This document shows, one piece after another, positions 23,416 through 34,405 of a DNA stretch of 64,000 nt. This DNA is from Branchinecta lynchi (taxonomy: Eukaryota > Arthropoda > Branchiopoda > Anostraca > Branchinectidae). The position numbers were made by a program, and so were the translations under genes. The notes beneath the pieces are model-generated. The model saw nothing but the letters and a program-made list of their open reading frames with translations, was not told the origin of the DNA and did no database searches. Location: the NCBI GenBank assembly GCA_023053575.1, contig JAKZAP010000014.1, positions 12,116,938-12,180,937 of the forward strand, in the 5' to 3' direction. Position 1 is the stretch's first letter; each line of letters opens with the position of its first letter.

Positions 23416-24435
23416 TAGTCATCTAAAAGAGATTCTGCTTCTATGTAATGTCTCTAACTGATCGTCCAATAGTAAGATACCCATATGACTACTCGATTGG
23501 AGGAGCTGCTAGTAGGCTGCTAGAATTCTAGAGCTAGCTTTTACAAGGAACAAATAGCCGAGGGTATGTACACTAATGCTTCACGGTGTACAACGTACAA
23601 ACCTCGGGCTAGGTTCTAGGCATCTCACCCTTCAGTTCACACAAACACGCGTGTTCACGCTAAAAAAAATTTGTCTTGGGTGTCGAATTGGTGCATCTTG
23701 CGGCTCAGTGCTACCTAACGATCGGCGCTAGAACCAGGCTGATTGTTCAGGCGTCAACGTTAGATGGCGGAACAGCTTTCAAAAGAATCAACTGTTAGCG
23801 TCTACGGAGAGGAGCAACGCAATCAACACAGTATATGTGAAACAGAGGTTATACATCAACCCGGCAAGTATGCATCTTCACCGGCCTAGCTTGAAACTAA
23901 AGTGAAGGAAGTACATCAAGTCATGCAAAAACGGAAACGAAAAAGCCTAGAATCTATTTCTGACGGGAGGGTAGCGAAAAGAATGGAGATGCATGGCACT
24001 AGGTCCAAGAACCCGAGTGGATCCCGATTGAGATTAGAGTAACCCGAGAGTGACTGCTGTCAAACCCTACCAGAATTTCTAAAACGAGTAAATTTTTCAA
24101 CGCATTTTTACTCTGCATAGTTTTGTATGACCGGTAGCTGTTTAGTTTGTTTGAGCATGTAAACGGATCTAAGTGAACGCATTTTTACTCATGTATTCAA
24201 GTATGACAGTTAGCTGTTTAGTTTGTTTCAGCAGTAAACGGATTGGCTTACTTAACTACGCAAATTGGACACATTTATTAAATCGACTTCAGTTCTACTT
24301 GAGACCTACACTCAGGGGGTCACTATGGGTGGGGGACTCCGCCCCCCCCCCAAAGGTTTCGAGAAAGTACTTTCATCGGGTGAAGCCCGGCGAAAGTTCA
24401 CTTGTTTGTCGGCGCGGAGCACCGGCAAACACCGA
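23416..24435. other. Intron spacer
   Basis: Two tandem-like stretches (gtatgaccggtagctgttta and gtatgacagttagctgttta, 80 bp apart near 24125 and 24205). Nothing else. Confidence 0.4.
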
Positions 24436-24840
24436 CGAAATATAATTTTGTATTCTTATGTCGAGCGTCGGTCGACTCGTCAGCACACCCGAGTTATGTT
24501 TATAGGCAAGAAATAAAATCCTGCAAATACAGAAGAAATCGAATTCTGCATGCTTTTTGTCGGGCCTCGGCATTCTCTATGTCATATCGATTCTTTTTAT
24601 ACTCAATGAACACAGAAGAATCAAAATTTGTATGCTTTTCTCGGGCGTCGTCGACTCTTCGGCACCTCGGGTTCTTCCTGTACGCAAATAAAATCCTGCA
24701 AATCTTTGTCGGGCAAAACAGGGAAGAAATCGAATTCTGCATCCTTTTTGTCGAACCTCGGTATTCTCTACGGCATATCGGGTTCTTTTTATACAAAAGG
24801 AATACAGAAGAAATCAAATTTGTCGGTCGGCAAATCGGGT
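24436..24840 (+). repeat. Higher-order tandem repeat, dimer period about 193 bp
   Basis: Two alternating unit types: gaagaaatcgaattctgcat at 24530 and 24722, and cagaagaa(a)tcaaa(at)ttgt at 24614 and 24807. The open frame of 158 codons across it is a by-product of the repeat. Confidence 0.7.
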
Positions 24841-25321
24841 TGTTCTGGGTACAGTCGTTGGAAGTTTTTGGTTTTTAGCAAAAGTTTAAATGAAAAGCCG
24901 AATATGTGAACTTTAGATCTCGAAATTAGACGAAATTGCATTAAAAGAATAACCTCAACTGATGCATTACAATTAGTTTTACACAATATCGCCTGCGGCG
25001 CATTTTGTACTATTCTCTGTTTGGAAGATCGGTGTTCCCGGGTGTTCCATTTAGTGGGCGTTTTAGGACTGACATATTCTTGGGGGTTTCAAACACGTTA
25101 AAAGCTAGAGCTTGTATGATAGGTATAAACAAATATTTCCGGAAGGAAGGCAGACTAACACGTTTCCCCGGCGGCGCTTACTTTAGCTTGTTCTTGGTAC
25201 AGTCGTTGGAAGCTTCGCTTTTTAGCGAAAGCTGAAATGAAAAGCCGAATATGTGAACTTTAATATACAAAATTACATTAAAGGAATAATCCCAACTGAT
25301 GCATTACAGTTAGTTTTACAC
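24838..25321 (+). repeat. Direct repeat pair, about 140 bp, 351 bp apart
   Basis: ggtacagtcgttggaag and gaaaagccgaatatgtgaac through tgatgcattacaNttagttt occur at 24848-24985 and 25197-25321. Confidence 0.8.
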
Positions 25322-25771
25322 CGGTTCTATTCTATGCTGGTGGGAAATATACGCCGTTGCCGCGAAGACGGACGTCCCCCCTAAAGGTAAAAGGCTAGTG
25401 ACGCCCCTACCTACAGTACGTAGTTCTTAAGATTCTAAAGATCTGAAAAAAGAATTCTTGAATGACAGAATCATTGACTTTGAGGGAAAGGGTCTATTGT
25501 TTCAACCAAAAGCATGATGAATACACCAATAAAATTACACAATAAATGATTATGAATCTATTCACTATACAGGTGATGGCCACTGTAGTCACTTCAGGAC
25601 TTGTGATCAGTATTGTACCTAGCTAGGTTACTATTTACGTAATCAGAACTGGTCGAACCATCCAGTAATTCTATATTCTCAAGCAACTGAAAAAAAAAAA
25701 TGCCTCTTAGTCAACCGTAGCTCTCTTCCAGTGTGAAAGGTGAAAACAATACATTAATTAACTTGTTTACC

Positions 25772-26353
25772 TTAATTTTTCACTTCGAAGCAAATTAAGC
25801 TCTCCAATTGATTCAAGGTGCGAAAGATACATTTTGCGCAAGAAAAAGTAAAACTTTGCTGACTTAACGTAAAACACGACTCTTGCTTATGATTATTAAT
25901 CGGGTTTTGCGTTTCTTTTTTTTGTTTATTTCCTAGAAAATACTCCACCAGTTCCCTTGTAGCCCAATCGGCCGAAGAATTATTATGCTCATCATAATCA
26001 TCATAAAAAAAACGCAGGTCCCATGTGAGTTTGTGCGAACGGTCGCTGAAACACGGTCGAAGTTGAAGCGGCGTAGGTATCTTCATTAGCGTGTAAATAA
26101 AATAGGTAAGTGTGTAATATTTTTCTGAGCCGCCTTTTTTTAAGAGGCAGAGTAACAACCGGCTGCAGCAAATGTATTTTTGACGGCTATTTAACGACTT
26201 CGGACGGGGGTAATTTTCGCCTTGAACGACTCGCCTACCTATAATGCCAATAAAACCTGCTTCCGTAGTCGATCCATCCATTCTGAAATCCGAGGACCCG
26301 AATTTCATATGATACATTCTACCTAACCCTAAGGACACCTCACCGATTTTCAC
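25772..26353 (-). other. Unrecognised 193-codon open frame
   Basis: This is the longest uninterrupted ATG frame in the window. It has no recognised domain, no clear signal peptide, and a Lys/Asn/Ser-rich C-terminus (WATRELVEYFLGNKQKK near the middle). Its first part lies in a dispersed repeat also at 41.3-41.7 kb, where the frame is not kept. It is probably chance or transposon debris; it lies on the same strand as the X11 gene but within an intron. Confidence 0.15.
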
Positions 26354-26520
26354 GCATTCCTTGTTTCTCTGTTTTCATTGCATACCAAAGCCGTGGGTAA
26401 TTTGTTAAAAGCAGTGCTTGGTAAGAGTATTCCGCTTTTTTAGAATACGGGAACACAAACACTCGGCTAAATAGTGCGAGGGTCCTTTAACGATGAAATA
26501 AAGATTTAAACACCCACTAG
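26280..26520 (+). repeat. Dispersed repeat with second copy at 41320-41660
   Basis: Shared in order: gacccgaatttcatatgata / ggcccgaatttcatacgtta, caaagccgtgg, ttaaaagcag and tagtgcgagg. The 193-codon minus frame 26353-25772 starts in this repeat. Confidence 0.55.
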
Positions 26521-26780
26521 ATTTTCTCAGGAGACCTATAACTCGCCAAGGACTCTATTAACGGGTGGCAGTGACACCCGCCGTCTGAAGCTAAATAACG
26601 TTCAAAGGACCATAGGACAAGTCTACTGTAGTTGATGCATCCCGTCCATCCCCCAAAACATGCTTATAACTTGACTCTTGGTCCCTAAAGGTAGTCCTTC
26701 CTCTAAAACCTATAAAAACAAGCTCTGGGAGGCAAGAACAGGGTAGTTGCAATGCTGTTCGTGTTCGAAGGGCTTCAACC

Positions 26781-27015
26781 AGAGCAAAATAACTGTAGAG
26801 TGTAATGCACGAGAACATCCCTACTGAAAAACGACCAGTCGTTAACGAGCGCTGGCTCTGATCCAGAGCAAAATAACTCTAGTCCGCCACTGCACACACG
26901 AATAGTTTGCTGAAGCTTCTCTCGCGAAGCGAGCTGGGCGGCGCTGCGACGGAGGCCTATTTTTTATGCGTGGGAAGGATAGGTCTTCGCATTACCCTCT
27001 AGAGTAATTTTGCTC
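26781..27015 (-). mobile_element. MITE family 6, copy 2 (reverse orientation, rearranged)
   Basis: AGAGCAAAATAACTGTAGAG and CTAGAGTAATTTTGCTC are at the ends, and an extra internal agagcaaaataactctag is at 26873. The body is the complement of copy 1 (cagtcgttaacgagcgctgg). Confidence 0.65.
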
Positions 27016-29408
27016 CGGCTTCAACTCTACGAGCGTAATCACTGGAATCCAAGTTTCGAAAATAACTAAAAAGGTATATTTTATTCTTTGTAAGTGACCT
27101 GAAGTCAAGGAGGCCAGGCTCTAATGCTCTCCTACCTTACTAGAAAATCATTGTCGCTCAGCCGAAACTATTAACTTCAGAAGTTATATCACATGCAGCA
27201 AGGTAGTAGCTTATTCAATTAAAAAAAAATATCTCAAATGCAGGAGTAATAGGCAAGTGATTATGGGGTTTGTGCAACAAGGTGTTACGATACAAAACAT
27301 AAGTGGTTCGAAAACGAATCACAAAAAAAAGGCTCTGGACTCCCCTCTCACAAAACTAATTATCCCACTTTCAGTTTTCAAGAAGTAATTTGGTTCGAAG
27401 CAGGTTCGACATGAACGTCATGTTTCCAGTTCTCAGAAAAAAAAGAAGAAAATTTCCTCCGCCAGTAGAAACAAACCGTTTTATTGACACTTCAAATCCC
27501 AAGTTGTGCAATATAGAAGAAAGCAAACTTTGTTCGAAACCAATTCTGGGTGTTCTCAACAAAAAGAAAAAAGTATAAAGCGCAAACCGAGCTGTCTGTG
27601 TCCCGAGTGTCAATATCGAAGCCAGGCAAGCAACACTCCCATCCCCTTCACGTCGTGTTTTAAGAAAGACCCTGCATAATTTAAGAAGCTGAGCTCATAG
27701 ATTAATCACTTCATATTTTTCATAAGCACAATGTAGGTCGGACTAATCGCTATTTCCCATTACATGTTCTGGAATATGGACCGAACAAGACGGGCATCGA
27801 TGGTTATAAATGCACAATTTGTAATGACAAATTTACAGTTGACCATTCAGAACAATAATTTCTTAGACACCTGAGAATTCCATCACTGGAACATCCTGCA
27901 TGAGTATACTGGACCTTCTCAGGGATTACAAAGTATCGAGGGGCTGCCCACTCTCGATGTTGGCGTACACCCAGTGCCCGGTGCCAGGAGAATGTGTACA
28001 TCAAGTAGTGAGTGTAGCTCTTCGCGAACGACTGATACTCAGACACTAGAAACTAATTTCTCCGCCAGCAAAATCGTCTCAAGGTAAACCCACGATTATC
28101 CGTCCATACTTTATTAAGCAATTCGGCTATCTCTATTTTTTTCCCGATTCCACATTTTTCCTATTGATATTGCGCCTCAATTGACCCTTCAGCCCAATGC
28201 TATGACGGTATCAACAAACTGATTGATTGATGATAATCTAAATACCTGCATGAGTTCAGGCGCATTTTTGTTTTATTTTTCTTAATTAATTACTAATTAA
28301 CCAACTATGTCCTACTGCCGACCTGGCTATTAAAGTTCTAATGTTCCAATTTTTTCCACTAGGGACTTATGCTGAAAAAAGGGGCTAGATTAGAAATGCA
28401 GAATATTATTCGGGGCTAACACCATCACGAAGTTACGGAGTTGGTGAAGTTGCGAAGTTAGTGATATGCCATTTACTTATGAACTGGCTCAGCCAGTTCA
28501 AAAGAAGTTTCCCGAAAAGTAGTTATATCTGAAGAGTTTGACTGTGTATTTGAGTAGCCGCAATGGAAGATGGAAATTTGTATATCTAACGAAAATAATT
28601 TTTATGTTTTATCGTGTTGTCGTTTGTCCTTGTTTTTGTGCCAGTAAAAAAGCTGGGGTTCATGACCTGGTGCGTGAAGGTGTGTTTAACTTGGGATATT
28701 TATTTTTTATTTTAAGTGTTTACAAATCTTTAATACCTTAGATTTAGTTGTTTAGAGAAAATGAGTTACACAAATTATTTCAGAAATTTAAATGAGAGAA
28801 TTGATTTCCAAATATTTGGGGGAAGAATAGTAAATAAAATATGGGTTTATTTTTAAAAGTTAGGTGACGTGAATAGTTAAAAGTGGGTAAAATTACATTA
28901 AAAAAGAAAAATGACATGGCTCAGCAGAAATTGGTCGTATTTGATAATGGATAATCTTAGCTGACTTATAAATTTAGCGCCATCAGAGATGACTCGCAGT
29001 AAGCTCGGTCTGAAGGAGTACTTGACAATTAGCTCAAACGTTTATATCAATGAAAGTAACTTTTTTACGGTTTTTTAGTGATAAAATATACGAATTGGTT
29101 CAAAACAATAGCAATGATTAAGTGATATGTTTTAAGAATCGGCAAAAAAAAAGATTGTCCGTTAATGAATTTTCCATGTATTTCCTTTTCAAATGTCCTA
29201 CCAGTTCGGATGGGATTTTCAACAGGGTCCGAGGAAAAGCCAGAAAAGCGTACAAAGAAAGCCTGGGTTCTGCAAAATCAAAATGTCGAAAATTTTGAAG
29301 AAAAACCGCATGGTGGAAAGAAGTTTGCACCCCTAACCGAAGCCAAAATCAAAATATTGCAATAGCCGTGCGGGGATATAAGAGACTCGTGCGAATAGTG
29401 CCACACAC
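27016..29408. other. Intron spacer downstream of the second PTB half-exon
   Basis: Searched on the minus strand for a matching PTB continuation; none found. One orphan LINE 3' end lies at 28140-28235. Otherwise AT-rich and unremarkable. Confidence 0.45.
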
Positions 29409-29651
29409 CTTCACCCTTTTCACGGCCTCCTCAACCATGCTCTTCTTTGACCTCAGAGGAGCAGCGAGTGTGGCATCATCACCATATTCATCAATCTCCA
29501 GCGACCCCAGATACCTCAGGCGAAAAGTGCTACCCGAAATCAACTCAGGCTCGGGATTGGGTTTGGGCGACGGAACTCTGACTAGTAACGGACTATGGCC
29601 TACTGGCTCTAGACTATCGGATTTATCTAAGTCTGACTGTTGGCTGGACGA
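29409..29651 (-). CDS. APBA: Second, diverged copy of the PTB first-half exon (alternative exon candidate)
   Basis: An 81-codon open segment lies between acceptor accttttatttcag and donor AAG|gtgtgtgg, phase 0/0. It opens with a Ser/Asp/Pro-rich stretch (SSSQQSDLDKSDS, PSPKPNPEPE) and then gives STFRLRYLGSLEID and MVEEAVKRVK. The last 40 residues align with the canonical exon at 33324-33182 ([18 protein letters not shown]), with an insertion of about five residues (DDATL region). It lies on the same strand between canonical PTB exons and ends at the same phase-0 junction. Its start phase (0) differs from the canonical exon's, so a direct swap after the 52-nt exon would run into a stop. It could be an added cassette after the canonical exon, or part of a transcript from an internal promoter. 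PTB homology is clear; use in mRNA is inferred. Confidence 0.75.
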
Positions 29652-29849
29652 CTGAAATAAAAGGTATCTACAAATAGCACGGAAAGAGAGACACAACTGC
29701 TATCTACAGCTAGAGCGAAAAGCAACTACTGCAGTCTTTGGGAACTAATAGGCTCTATGCGATTCTGATCTATACGATTGCTCCGCAATACTGACGATGT
29801 CGGTCTTAGTGTTAATATCCCATTATATATCGACACTTGGGCTGGGTAT

Positions 29850-30345
29850 CCGGTCGATACCGCGAAAGTTCCTAATCCCAAAAGGTAAGTACCGCGATAT
29901 GCGAAAAACCGCGAAGTTCATTAGAACAACAATGAACAACCTCAATACTGGAAGCCGCGACAGGGACGAGTTAAGGGCAGGGACATGAGCGTCTGCGAAA
30001 TCTAACGAGGATCTTCGCGAGATTCCGGAATTACTTCCCAGCGGGTAAAGCACATCGCGAAAACCGCGAGAATCAGATTCCTGGAATCGCTTATCATTTT
30101 CCCCAGATCGCGAAAACCCCAGGAAAGCTAAAACCAAAACTAAATTTTTGAATTCCCAACTTTTTAGAACAAACAAATCGAGATATGGATCCATCGAAGT
30201 GACCCTTAATGACGCTTGCCTTATTTGATCCACACTTTCAAAATTTCTGCTAAGCATTCAACTTTCCACGGAGCTTTCCACTAACTTTCCAGAATCCTTT
30301 TCCGAAAAAGCTGCTTCGGTTTCCAAAGCGCGAAAACCAGTAAGA
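29850..30345. promoter_or_regulatory. Cluster of CGCGAAAA-type motifs: candidate internal promoter
   Basis: At least eight close variants of (A/T)CGCGAAA or its complement occur here (for example near 29858, 29897, 29915, 30022, 30054, 30063, 30108 and 30330). CpG is otherwise sparse in these introns. The core TTTTCGCG resembles E2F-type sites. The cluster lies just upstream, in transcription sense, of the second PTB half-exon. A minus-strand frame is also open across 30257-29823 (SGENDKRFQESDSRG). Alternatives are a degraded tandem repeat or a coding exon with biased codons. Confidence 0.3.
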
Positions 30346-30424
30346 AAAGTTCGGCGGTACTACACTAGGACATTTTTTTTTAAATCCCCGCTTTTAACTC
30401 GCCGAAGCAAGCAAAAGAAAACAT

Positions 30425-30710
30425 TTGAAAGCGATCCCGACTTCGCTTTCCAGCTTGCGGAAGTCAATGATCGGTCGACGACCGTGTTAAGTGAGCTGGC
30501 GACTGGGGCGCTGCCGAATTCGCAGGGATAGGACGATCTAAGCGGCAATGGCAACAACGAGCTGGGTCTCGATCGTCTGTTATGGGTCGAAACTTCATGG
30601 ACTTCTGGGGGGAGGAGCTGTTGCATACGACTGTTGCTCAGTATTAGGGGTTGGGTAGGTGAGGTGCACGACCCCGTTCCTCGCAGCCGACTATGTTGCT
30701 TGTGTGTTGG
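30425..30710 (-). CDS. Possible 5' exon of an alternative transcript (unsupported open frame)
   Basis: A minus-strand frame stays open from about 30710 to 30360 and reads Ser/Pro/Leu-rich text, including LLPPEVHEVSTHN, SSLLPLPLRSSYPC and VVDRSLTSASWKAKSGS. It lies 0.8-1 kb upstream of the second PTB half-exon on the same strand and next to the CGCGAAAA cluster. Composition is more GC-rich than the neighbouring intron. No clear donor was found and no homology is known. It is listed because it could be the leader of a short isoform, but it may equally be non-coding. Confidence 0.2.
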
Positions 30711-31041
30711 GATAGGGACATAGTTTCAAATGTGACCGTCAAGATAAATAAGCGTAATACATCCATTGGGTTCCTTTCTGGGACGTGAATTAAGAGGCTT
30801 GGCCACGAGCCGTCGAGTTACTACATGTACTAATCTAGTGTCCATACTTCCGTATGTTACATGACTTCTACAAGAAACTTCGTGGACGAACAGGCATAAT
30901 ATGGATCCCGCAGTGACTCTACCAGGCTCAATTCGTGGTTGCCTGTGCATGCCCGCCCGATAGAATTATCGTCCGTGAATATTACTTCTTCATGTTAGTA
31001 GAAGAAAAATATGAACCGTTGGAAAGGGTTTCACGCTTTTA

Positions 31042-31239
31042 CACACTAAACACATGGATTCGCACCCTTGTGTTGAATGTTTTGACGGATACCGAGAAGA
31101 TTACGACCCTTTTAAGTGTTATCTTTTCTGGAAACAACACATAAAAGGGTCATATTACAAATATTCTCGGCGTGCATGATAGCACTTAACAGAAGGATAG
31201 GAATCCATGTGCTAGATATAATCCAAACTTCTGACAGTG
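31042..31239. mobile_element. MITE family 2-related, copy with cacatggattcgcaccc arms
   Basis: Arms cacatggattcgcacccttg and aggataggaatccatgtg, inner arms gacccttttaagtgttat and cataaaagggtc, and the right end CTTCTGACAGTG with TA on both sides. A half copy lies at 13142-13258 (agacatggatgcgcatccct, cccttttaagtgtc). Confidence 0.6.
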
Positions 31240-31472
31240 TATTCTCTGTCTCTTTCTCACTCTGTATAGTTTTAATGTTCCTGGGTTTACTACAGTAGAT
31301 ATATGCTTTTGTGAACGTTTGTTGACATTGGACTTTCATGCACTAGCTGTGTCTAAAGCTAACTACCAGTTAGCCAAAGTAGGTAATTAAGGCCATCTGA
31401 AAACACCTAAATAGGTATTTTGGATCTTCATTCTACCCGTTAGCCCAAAACTGCACTGTTCAAATAAACATA

Positions 31473-31525
31473 CACATTAAAAAGTTTCTCGGAGTAAGGA
31501 CTGGAAGATATTTTTTTTTACAGTG
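31473..31525. mobile_element. MITE family 1, minimal copy (53 bp)
   Basis: Only the ends remain: CACATTAAAAAGTTTCTCGG and TTTTTTTACAGTG, with TA on both sides. Confidence 0.65.
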
Positions 31526-32155
31526 TACCTCTATTGTACTTTAAAAGTAACTATTTTCTTTAGAATAACAAGCACGGGGAAATGGAAATAGACTGGCAAA
31601 CGCTGTCCAACACAGTTTGGAGGGATCTGAACAAGGATGGGAGCAAAACAAACACTTTCTGAAATACTCTTGGTACTCCATTACAAACACGACATACATT
31701 TTCTTGAGACCTTGCTTCCACTTTTGTAGCATCGCATCCGAGTCTATGAATGGCATGTAGGCATGTGTTCTTACAACCATTTTATGCCACTCTTCTAGCA
31801 CAGGTAATTTCATTTCATTTAACTCCTTCTCATTGGAACAGGGTTCACCGATACTGAGGCATATCAGTTTCAAAACAGGTATTACGAACTTCTTAATTCA
31901 ATATCCGTGCTAGAACTTAAGTGGGGGGATAGCAAGTTCCACTTGCAATTTAAACAAACATAGCCAAGGGAATGAGCTTGCCAGGGGGGAGTGTCATATT
32001 AAATCAGCATTAACGCCGAGTTGGAGCGAAACTCTCTTGAAGAAATTAGGGTGCAATTAATCCAACTTTCCAGCAAAACGGAGATGAGAGGGAACTGATA
32101 AGTAGGAAGATGGATGAAAAACATCGGGGTGAGGGAGTGGGAGGGGGGAGGAGTG

Positions 32156-32501
32156 CACTGTCAGAAGTTATATAACAGATAACACGAGGATGCGCGGTTT
32201 CAACAGACAATGCGTAACACATAACACTTCGAATGTTATCTGTTGTGTTTCAAAATGTTATGCATAATAAGCGTTACCATCAGACTGCCAAAAAGTATCT
32301 GCTGAGTTTTCCGACATCATGACGATAAGGAATAAAGTCAACAGATGCTTTTTTGGCTCTTCCTAACAAAGCTTGTTACGAATAACATTTCGTGCATAAC
32401 ATTTTAAAACACAACAGATAACATCTGAAGTGTTATCTGTTACACATTATCTGTTGAAACCGCGCATCCTCGTGTTCTCTGTTATGAAACTTCTGACAGT
32501 G
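32156..32501. mobile_element. MITE family 2, full palindromic copy (346 bp)
   Basis: The ends CACTGTCAGAAGTTATATAA and GAAACTTCTGACAGTG flank nested arms gaggatgcgcggtttcaaca and complement. The whole element can fold into one long hairpin. TG flanks both sides. Confidence 0.8.
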
Positions 32502-32727
32502 TGGGAGGGGGGGGGGGGGGGTGAAGTAGTCATTGATTGTACTTTCCATCTAACCGGGCATTACAAACGCAATGCAGATCACAACCCATGGATCACAATC
32601 TCAAGCCGCTGAGGATTCCCAAACAACCTTCCAACTACCATCCAATTATTTCTGACATAGTAGCGTAACGTGTTATTTAACGGCCTGTCAGAGACAACTT
32701 GTCACACGTTTCACATAAAGTTTCATT

Positions 32728-33168
32728 CAAAGCCTAGAAATCTAGTCACGCCTTAGGTATCATATCGTATTCAGCAAGTATCCGTAAATCGGTCTAAGAC
32801 CGATTGGCTACGAACCTGGTAAACTAGAAAAGGGAAAGGTGAAACGTATGAAGTGAGATAGGCTTTCAAAGCCTAGAAATCTAGTCACGCCTTAGGTATC
32901 ATATCGTATTCAGCAAGTATCCGTAAATCGGTCTAAGACCGATTGGCTACGAACCTGGTAAACGAGAAAGGGAAAGGTGCAACGTATGAAGTGAGATAGG
33001 CTTTCAAAGCCTAGAAATCTAGTCACGCCTTAGGTATCATTGTGCGGGGGAGGGGTCTAAGCTATCGTATTCAGCAAGTATCCGTAAATCGGTCTAAGAC
33101 CGATTGGCTACGAACCTGGTAAACTAGAAAGGGAAAGGTGCAACGTCATAAGTGAGATAGGCAAGGTT
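32728..33168 (+). repeat. Three tandem units of about 139 bp
   Basis: Units start at 32728, 32867 and 33005 with caaagcctagaaatctagtc. They are nearly identical. The third carries a 23-bp insertion (tgcgggggaggggtctaagc region, 33041-33063). Each holds the palindrome aaatcggtctaagaccgatt. The array ends 14 bp before the donor of the PTB exon at 33182. Confidence 0.9.
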
Positions 33169-33181
33169 CTTGGAGGCTTAC

Positions 33182-33324
33182 CTTTATCCTAGAGACTGCC
33201 TCCTCAGCCTGCATCATTCTTGTAGCTTTACTGGGTTGTCCCTCGCAGACTAGTTGGGTGGAGCCTAAGTAACGGGCTCTGAATAGAACGCCCTCGATGA
33301 GAACTGCAGGTTCATGAATAATCA
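33182..33324 (-). CDS. APBA: X11/Mint exon: first half of PTB domain (canonical copy)
   Basis: This exon of 143 nt starts with two bases that complete a split codon and ends in phase 0 (ATA AAG|gtaagc). The acceptor is ccctttcttgcag. It encodes [14 protein letters not shown], then [11 protein letters not shown], then [15 protein letters not shown]. This is the signature opening of the X11/Mint PTB domain: the first strand [10 protein letters not shown] and the following helix MMQAxEAVSRIK. The phase fits the 52-nt exon at 41865-41814, which ends with one base of the split codon (G+TG = Val). It lies just downstream in plus coordinates of a 139-bp triple repeat. It is the strongest single exon call in the window. 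Confidence 0.95.
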
Positions 33325-34049
33325 CTGCAAGAAAGGGTTCAGTCAGTTCTCTGGAACGCCATTAGGCACTTCTAGATTGGGGGTAAATTTGACCAATGGG
33401 GAAGATCGTGACGCCATATAATACAAATAATCGAGCTCAGGCGATCAGTCAGCGCGTGTATTGCCCCCTCCCCTGCAACTGCCCGAGAGGAACACAGGTA
33501 ATCGGTTTTTGCCGTATCCTGCCGACTTGTCAACCAATTTTTAAACAGTTTTATTCAGTAATTATTTCAAGTCATTCCTCCTTAAATGTAATAGCTAACC
33601 TGTTGTCGATTTTAACGTATTTTGTAAACATTTCGTATGGCTCATTGCATTTCACTCCGCCCACTGAAGACTCGGCTCGATCAAGATCGCTCGCATGGAA
33701 ACTACGCTCTGCTTTAGCAGCTGAAATGTTATTCATTAGTTCTACAGAGTACGATTTTTTTTTATTGTCGTTAGATAGGCACTGCCTGGATGACGTCTGA
33801 CTCCTTCCTTACCAAATAATCGGATTATGTTAGATTAAAAAAAAGCGTCACGATCTGTATTTTGTACTGACGTCTGAACATTTCCTTTTTTTATCCTTTT
33901 AAATTTGCCCAAGTAAAGACATAACTAAAATAATAACAGTGCTAAAAGTAACTCCTTGGTATCTTTTGCACAAACTAGGATAGCTCGATCTAAGTGACAG
34001 TCAGGTAGGTCGGTCAAGCGAACTAGGCTGCATCAATCTACCCGGGAAA
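33325..34049. other. Intron spacer upstream of the canonical PTB exon
   Basis: A plus-strand frame of 134 codons (33396-33800) has no recognised content and lies antisense to the intron. Confidence 0.4.
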
Positions 34050-34405
34050 GTTTTATGTCGTTCGATTCAAGTAAGGGCAAACTGCCTTCCAATTCAGAGC
34101 AGGCAGAAGGTTTTTGAGAGAGGTAGTGTGGTTCCTGACGGGAGGTATGCTTGCCCACTTTGTGAGAAGGAGGAAGAAAATTTGGACCATTTCCTCCGTA
34201 GATGCCCGGAGCTTTCTGATTTAAGGAAAATGTATCTAGCTAGAGGGTGTAATTTTGTCACTTCCTGAAGTTTTGAGTAACACTAAACCTACCGTTATTA
34301 CTCGAGTGGGCGTGTATATAGACAAATCTTTAGAGTTAAGAAGGAGTCTGATTGTTTAAGTTATCACTTGGGCTTTTGAAATACACTGATATACCTATCT
34401 ATCTA
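34050..34405 (+). mobile_element. LINE 3' end, same family as 5.0-6.6 kb
   Basis: The frame reads QVRANCLPIQSRQKVFERG and then CPLCEKEEENLDHFLRRCPE with the same Cys/His spacing, stopping at 34266. The untranslated part ends ggcttttgaaatacactg with an (atct)n tail at 34396-34405. Confidence 0.75.

Larger units (their letters stand above)
30711..32155. other. Intron spacer with small MITEs
   Basis: Apart from the MITEs at 31042 and 31473, nothing recognised. Confidence 0.4.

Noticed and set aside
24402..24878. 158-codon frame rich in Phe/Arg
   Set aside because: It spans a tandem repeat, and the repeated protein text mirrors the DNA period.
29118..29330. Minus segment after acceptor gattttgcag as the continuation of the second PTB half-exon
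   Set aside because: In the required phase 0 it reaches a stop after 16 codons and does not resemble the PTB strand exon.
33396..33800. 134-codon plus-strand frame near the PTB exon
   Set aside because: No recognised domain and no splice context; length is within chance for this window.
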